From an uncultured Eubacteriales bacterium (lineage in GTDB: Bacteria > Bacillota > Clostridia > Oscillospirales > CAG-272), in NCBI GenBank assembly GCA_934477985.1, contig CAKSOR010000008.1:1-17104 (forward strand): a stretch of 17,104 nucleotides of DNA, given 5' to 3'. A program made the translations under genes and the position numbers. Below, piece by piece: positions 13,132 to 17,104 of the stretch. Within the stretch, counting starts at the first letter, position 1. Each line of letters opens with the position of its first letter. Below the pieces are notes generated by a model, which worked only from the letters and a program-made list of their open reading frames with translations, was not told the origin of the DNA and did no database searches.

Positions 13132-14916
13132 ATGATACCACCCGAAATAAAAGAAGAGATCAAGTATCGCTGCGACATCGTCGACGTCATCTCGGGTTAT
13201 GTGAACTTAAAGCGCGCGGGTTCGAACTACAACGGGCTCTGTCCGTTCCACAGCGAACGCACGCCGTCTTTCACGGTATTTCCGTCGACGAAGAGCTTTT
13301 ACTGCTTTGGCTGCGGCGCGGGCGGCGACGTCGTCACTTTCATAATGAAGCGCGAGAATCTCGAGTACCGCGCGGCGCTCGAGCTCCTCGCGAACCGCGC
13401 CGGGATAACAATTCCTGAGGAGAAGAACGACAGCTATGACCCCGGAGCGGTAAAGCGCGAGCGTGTGCTCGCTATGAACCGCGAAGCCGCGAAGTTTTTC
13501 CACTCCTGTCTCTACTCGCCTCAGGGCGCGGCGGGGCTCGAGTACCTGACAAAACGCGGACTTTCCGGGTCGACGATAAAGCATTTCGGTCTCGGCTTCG
13601 CGCCTGAGAGCTTCGGGATGCTGACCGACTTTCTGCAAAGCCGCGGTTATACGGCGAAGGAGATGAGCGCGGCGTTCTTATGCGGCATCTCTAAGAAGAC
13701 CGGCAAGCCGTTCGACTATTTCAGAAACCGCGTGATCTTCCCGATAATCGACGTCACCGGCAATGTAGTGGCGTTCGGCGGGCGGGTCATGGACGACTCT
13801 GTGCCGAAGTATCTGAACACCTCGGACACACCGGCGTTCAAGAAGAGTCGCAATCTTTTCGCGCTCAATTTCGCGAAATCGAACTGCGCCGAGCGGATGA
13901 TCCTCTGCGAGGGCTACATGGACGTCATTGCCTGCCATGCGCACGGCTTCGAGAACGCGGTCGCGACGCTCGGAACAGCGATAACGCCTGATCAGGCGCG
14001 GATAATGTCGCGCTACACAAAGCAGGTGATAATCTCCTACGACTCGGACGAGGCGGGGCAGAGAGCCACCTCCAAGGCGATGAGGCTACTTGCCGAGGTA
14101 GGGCTCGATGTGCGCGTCCTGCGCATCCCGGGCGCGAAAGACCCCGACGAGTTCCTGAAAAAAAACGGCTCGACCGCGAACGAGAAGTTCAGGCTGCTGC
14201 TCGACCAGAGCCGCGCCGGATTTGAGTTCAAGCTCGAGAGCGTGCTCTCAAGGCACGACATCACAAAGCCCGACGAGAAGGTGAAGGCGGCTGAAGAGCT
14301 ATGCCGGATAATCGCCGAGGTCTGGTCGGAAGCCGAGCGCGAGGTCTATATCGGCGTCGTCTCACAGCGGCTCGAGCTGCCGCGCGACTCGCTCAAGAAT
14401 GATGTCAGGCGTATTCAGCGCGCCCGCGACAAGTCGGAAAAGCGCGAGGAGTTCGGCGAGATTGTCCGCAAAACCGCCGGTTTCGGCGACCGCGTCAATC
14501 AGGAGACGATCCGCAACGCCGCCGCTGTAAGCACTGAGGAGAACATCCTTGGAATCCTGCTTTTGTTCCCCGAAAATCTCGGACTGATCCGCTCGGGAAA
14601 ACTGAAGCTCTCGGCTTCGGATTTCTGCTCGGACTTCAACCGCAGGGTTTTTGAGGAGACGATGAACCACTCGGACGACGCGCATATTTTTGACTACGGA
14701 ACGCTCGCCGAGTTCTTCAGCACCGACGAGATGGGCAGGATAACCTCGATGATCGAGCGCCGCCGACCGCTCACAGAAAACGGCGGGGGCGTGCTCTCGG
14801 ACATGATAGAAAAGCTCAGGGCTCAGAGCGAGCAGAAGCAGCTCGAAGCCTCGGGCGACCGCCGCACCGCGATCGAGGAAATAATCGCGCGTCAGCGGGA
14901 AAAGATAAAGAGATAA
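13132..14916 (+). CDS. dnaG: DNA primase
   Basis: The 594-residue protein has the usual DnaG length and order. The N-terminal CHC2 zinc finger is CPFH (Cys37, His40) and CFGC (Cys58, Cys61). The RNA polymerase core includes FGGRVMDDSVPKYLNT. The TOPRIM fold has LCEGYMDVI (Glu near 260) and SYDSDEAG (Asp304, Asp306 region). A C-terminal helicase-binding region runs from about 450 on. It makes RNA primers at the replication fork together with the DnaB-type helicase. The start MIPPEIKEEI fits the family, yet the nearest SD (AAAGGA, 13110-13115) lies 16 bases upstream, further than normal. It is followed 19 bases later by rpoD, the classical primase-sigma arrangement. Confidence 0.96.
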   Translation: MIPPEIKEEIKYRCDIVDVISGYVNLKRAGSNYNGLCPFHSERTPSFTVFPSTKSFYCFGCGAGGDVVTFIMKRENLEYRAALELLANRAGITIPEEKNDSYDPGAVKRERVLAMNREAAKFFHSCLYSPQGAAGLEYLTKRGLSGSTIKHFGLGFAPESFGMLTDFLQSRGYTAKEMSAAFLCGISKKTGKPFDYFRNRVIFPIIDVTGNVVAFGGRVMDDSVPKYLNTSDTPAFKKSRNLFALNFAKSNCAERMILCEGYMDVIACHAHGFENAVATLGTAITPDQARIMSRYTKQVIISYDSDEAGQRATSKAMRLLAEVGLDVRVLRIPGAKDPDEFLKKNGSTANEKFRLLLDQSRAGFEFKLESVLSRHDITKPDEKVKAAEELCRIIAEVWSEAEREVYIGVVSQRLELPRDSLKNDVRRIQRARDKSEKREEFGEIVRKTAGFGDRVNQETIRNAAAVSTEENILGILLLFPENLGLIRSGKLKLSASDFCSDFNRRVFEETMNHSDDAHIFDYGTLAEFFSTDEMGRITSMIERRRPLTENGGGVLSDMIEKLRAQSEQKQLEASGDRRTAIEEIIARQREKIKR

Positions 14917-14935
14917 TTTTGAAAGGATAATAAAT

Positions 14936-16093
14936 ATGGCAGAGAAGACCAAAAACGAACTTAACGAAGAGGAAAAGGACGAAGCCGAAAACGAGGAGCT
15001 CGATGATTTTGACGGTGAAAAGAAATTCAACGTCGGCGACCTCATCGCGAAGGGCAAGTCGAAGGGCTCGCTGACCTCATCCGAGATCAACGAGGCGCTC
15101 GGCGACGTCGATTTCGACATCGACCAGATCGACAAGTTATATGAGGATCTCGAGTCGAACGGCATCGAGGTCAACTACCTCGACAGCCCGGATTTCGCCG
15201 ACATTGAGTCGGAGATCTACGAGTCGGCTGAGGACATGGAGAAGATGCTGATCCAGGAAGGTCTCGCGATAGACGACCCGGTCAGAATGTACCTCAAGGA
15301 GATCGGTAAAGTGCCGCTGCTCGACAACGACGCCGAACTCAAGCTCGCTGAGAAGATGGCTCACGGCGATGACGAGGCGAAGAAGACCCTCGTCGAGGCT
15401 AACCTCCGACTCGTCGTCTCGATAGCGAAGCGCTATGTCGGCAAGGGAATGTTCTTCCTCGACCTCATCCAGGAGGGCAATCTCGGACTCATGAAGGCGG
15501 TCGACAAGTTCGATTACCGCAAGGGCTACAAGTTCTCGACCTACGCGACATGGTGGATCAGACAGGCGATAACCCGCGCGATAGCCGATCAGGCGCGCAC
15601 GATACGCATTCCGGTTCACATGGTCGAGACAATCCACAAGGTCTCGAGAACCTCGCGTGAGCTCCTCCAGAAGTACGGTCGCGAGGCGTCGGCTGAGGAG
15701 ATCGCCGAGAACATGGGCACGAGCCCCGATAAGGTCCGCGAGATCATGAAGATCGCGCAGGATCCGGTCTCGCTCGAGACTCCTATCGGCGAGGAGGAGG
15801 ACAGCCATCTTGGCGACTTCATCCCCGACGACGACTCGCCCGCTCCGGCTGAGGCGGCTTCCTACGCGCTGCTCCGCGAGCAGTTAAACGAGGTGCTCCA
15901 CACGCTCACTCCGCGTGAAGAGCACGTGCTCAAGCTGCGTTTCGGACTCGACGACGGTCGTACCCGCACGCTCGAGGAGGTCGGCAAGGAGTTCAACATC
16001 ACCCGCGAGCGTATCCGTCAGATCGAGGCGAAGGCTCTCAGAAAGCTCCGTCACCCGAGCCGCTCGAAGCGCCTCAAGGACTATCTCGACTGA
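14936..16093 (+). CDS. rpoD: RNA polymerase primary sigma factor (sigma-70/sigma-A)
   Basis: The 385-residue protein starts 8 bases after AAGGA. An acidic N-terminal region 1.1-like part (1-110) is followed by region 1.2 (DDPVRMYLKEIGKVPLL, 113-129), region 2 (NLRLVVSIAKRYVGKGM to FSTYATWWIRQAITRAIADQ, 156-219), region 3 (RIPVHMVETI and following) and region 4.2 (RTLEEVGKEFNITRERIRQI, about 343-363). It directs core polymerase to housekeeping promoters of the TTGACA/TATAAT type, which is the type seen five times in this window. It is the last gene of the dgt-dnaG-rpoD group. No clear terminator follows its TGA. Confidence 0.97.
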   Translation: MAEKTKNELNEEEKDEAENEELDDFDGEKKFNVGDLIAKGKSKGSLTSSEINEALGDVDFDIDQIDKLYEDLESNGIEVNYLDSPDFADIESEIYESAEDMEKMLIQEGLAIDDPVRMYLKEIGKVPLLDNDAELKLAEKMAHGDDEAKKTLVEANLRLVVSIAKRYVGKGMFFLDLIQEGNLGLMKAVDKFDYRKGYKFSTYATWWIRQAITRAIADQARTIRIPVHMVETIHKVSRTSRELLQKYGREASAEEIAENMGTSPDKVREIMKIAQDPVSLETPIGEEEDSHLGDFIPDDDSPAPAEAASYALLREQLNEVLHTLTPREEHVLKLRFGLDDGRTRTLEEVGKEFNITRERIRQIEAKALRKLRHPSRSKRLKDYLD

Positions 16094-16302
16094 GATAAAA
16101 CGAAAAAATCGGCGTTCTGACGAAGAATCGGCGCGTTTCACAAAAAAATGCGCGGAATTTTGTGGATAGCTCACGAATCGTTTGGATAATGTGTAGAAAA
16201 GACATGCAAAAATTTGGAGATGCTGCACAAAAAAATCATGCGCACACGGTCGTGTGACCCGGCAAATCATCGTCAGAGTCAGTTTTGGGCGATAAAAAAC
16301 CC
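16094..16302. other. AT-rich intergenic region after rpoD
   Basis: No gene is supported here. It holds a direct repeat of AATCGGCG (16107-16114 and 16126-16133), an inverted pair CACAAAA / TTTTGTG (16139-16145 and 16158-16164), two sites one mismatch away from a DnaA box (TGTGGATAG at 16161-16169, TTTGGATAA at 16181-16189) and the palindrome listed separately. No clear rho-independent terminator for rpoD is visible. Confidence 0.5.
16243..16256. promoter_or_regulatory. Palindrome upstream of the second solute-binding protein promoter
   Basis: CACACG-GT-CGTGTG is a perfect 6+2+6 dyad located about 46 bases upstream of the -35 element. Its size and symmetry suit a helix-turn-helix dimer site. 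No T run follows, so it is not a terminator for rpoD. Confidence 0.4.
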
Positions 16303-16320
16303 TTGACATATCGCCAAAAA
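16283..16320. promoter_or_regulatory. Dyad flanking the -35 element, candidate operator
   Basis: TTTTGGGCGATA (16283-16294) and TATCGCCAAAAA (16309-16320) are inverted copies with 11 of 12 positions paired, separated by 14 bases that hold the -35 hexamer. The right arm fills most of the -35/-10 spacer. A dimeric repressor binding both arms would occlude the promoter; the gene ahead is a nutrient-binding protein that one expects to be regulated. Confidence 0.5.
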
Positions 16321-16331
16321 TAGTGTACAAT
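16303..16331 (+). promoter_or_regulatory. Sigma-A promoter of the second solute-binding protein gene
   Basis: TTGACA (16303-16308), a 17-base spacer and TACAAT (16326-16331). The start of transcription would lie near 16338, about 38 bases before the ATG. Confidence 0.87.
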
Positions 16332-16375
16332 AAATAAGGTATATTTATCTGAATCATTTCAGGAGGAAACAGCGA

Positions 16376-17104
16376 ATGAAAAGACGACTTATAAGCATTG
16401 CGCTCTGCATAGCGATGCTCTGCACCGCGATAATGACTGCGTCGTGCGGAAACGAAGACGACATGAGCGATGTCGGTGAGGATAAGGTCGCAAGCGCGAT
16501 GACGCTCACCATCTGGGGCGTCAAGGAAAAAGGCACGACCGATGAGGCTATCGCCGAGGTTGAGGCTGCCATGAGCCGCATCACCGAGGCACAGTTCAAC
16601 ACCGCTGTCAAGCTCATGCTCTACACTGAGGCTGAGTACGACAAGATGCTCGAGAAGAAAATGGACGAGATCCAGGAGAGACTCGACGCTGAGGCCGCTG
16701 AGGCTGAGGCAAAGAAGGCTGCCGAGAAGGAAGCGAGAAAGAACGGCGGCACGGACACCACCACCGCAGAGACCTCTGCCGAGGAGTCGACTGAGATCGC
16801 TGATGAGACGGTGCTCGACGAGTACGGTCTGCCCACGACCCTCTATCCTGAGGTCGAGGACAATCAGCTTGATATTTTTCTTATGACCGACTACAAGATG
16901 TTCCAGAAGTACGCGGAGAAAGGCGTTCTGTCGGCACTCGACGAGCAGCTCTCCTCTTCCTCCAAGCTGCTCAAGTCGTACATCAACCCGTCGCTCATGG
17001 CGGCTGGCAAAGTCGGCAAGACTACATACGCCATCATCAACAACCAGCAGATCGGCGAATACACCTTCATGCTCCTTAACAAGAACATGATGGACAAGTA
17101 CTAC
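16376..17104 (+). CDS. Extracellular solute-binding lipoprotein, N-terminal part; cut by right edge
   Basis: ATG 16376-16378 follows a perfect AGGAGG with 9-base spacing, and 243 codons stay open to the window edge. The product starts MKRRLISIALCIAMLCTAIM and then TASC, a lipoprotein signal peptide with Cys24 as the lipidation site. After an acidic linker comes a binding-protein strand, MTLTIWGVKEKGT (42-54). A Glu/Ala/Lys-rich helix that looks coiled-coil (about 85-122) and a Thr/Glu/Ser-rich stretch (123-145) follow before the domain resumes with LDIFLMTDYKMFQKYAEKGVLSALDE (165 on). It is probably an ABC-type binding protein anchored to the outer face of the membrane, with permease genes perhaps beyond the edge. 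The ligand is unknown; sugars are the usual guess. Confidence 0.85.
   Translation, partial: MKRRLISIALCIAMLCTAIMTASCGNEDDMSDVGEDKVASAMTLTIWGVKEKGTTDEAIAEVEAAMSRITEAQFNTAVKLMLYTEAEYDKMLEKKMDEIQERLDAEAAEAEAKKAAEKEARKNGGTDTTTAETSAEESTEIADETVLDEYGLPTTLYPEVEDNQLDIFLMTDYKMFQKYAEKGVLSALDEQLSSSSKLLKSYINPSLMAAGKVGKTTYAIINNQQIGEYTFMLLNKNMMDKYY

Noticed and set aside
14362..15174. 270-codon open frame on the minus strand spanning the dnaG-rpoD junction
   Set aside because: The first part is a Ser-rich reverse reading of the acidic sigma-factor N-terminus; both plus-strand genes are certain.
15884..16357. 157-codon minus-strand frame reaching into the intergenic region after rpoD
   Set aside because: Half of it is antisense to rpoD and the rest is translated AT-rich intergenic DNA; no SD precedes its ATG.

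Overview
The window is a GC-rich stretch of a Gram-positive (Bacillota) chromosome. Gene order and protein types suggest a Clostridia member of the Oscillospirales/Christensenellales kind. Evidence: a dgt-dnaG-rpoD cluster, a holB-ricT pair as in Bacillota, purine-rich Shine-Dalgarno (SD) sites, consensus sigma-A promoters, lipoprotein-type solute-binding proteins and clostridial 2[4Fe-4S] ferredoxin. The exact taxon is an inference. No tRNA, rRNA, CRISPR array, insertion sequence or phage gene was found.

Region 1 (1-1486, minus strand): a sigma-A promoter drives an XRE-cupin regulator followed by an AMP-forming acyl-CoA synthetase. The synthetase has an in-frame amber codon just before its nucleotide-binding loop and runs off the left edge.

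Region 2 (1494-6647, minus strand): a carbohydrate-type cluster. A consensus promoter drives a lipoprotein solute-binding protein, an SGNH hydrolase and a translationally coupled metallo-beta-lactamase-fold hydrolase. A terminator-like hairpin follows. Next is a large TIM-barrel-like protein, possibly a glycoside hydrolase, split by an apparent frameshift near 1979-2021, and then a terminator. No permease genes are present.

Region 3 (6687-9140, minus strand): a DUF3863-like protein, probably of the polysaccharide deacetylase-like fold, overlaps by 4 bases with a radical SAM protein of the TatD-associated type. Upstream lies an independently transcribed small ferredoxin with its own promoter and terminator.

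Region 4 (9204-16093): the housekeeping core. On the minus strand, holB (clamp-loader delta prime) and ricT (RNA processing; unusually long charged N-terminal tail) are read from a perfect consensus promoter. Divergent on the plus strand are dgt (dGTPase, apparently starting at AUA), dnaG (primase) and rpoD (primary sigma factor). A large hairpin lies between dgt and dnaG.

Region 5 (16094-17104): an AT-rich intergenic region with two dyad-symmetric candidate operators and a strong promoter. It leads into a second lipoprotein solute-binding protein that is cut by the right edge.

I see no clearly new defence or mobile system. The most unusual points are the AUA start of dgt, the dgt-dnaG hairpin, the radical SAM/DUF3863-like pair, the putative operators at the 16.3 kb promoter and the two broken genes at the left.
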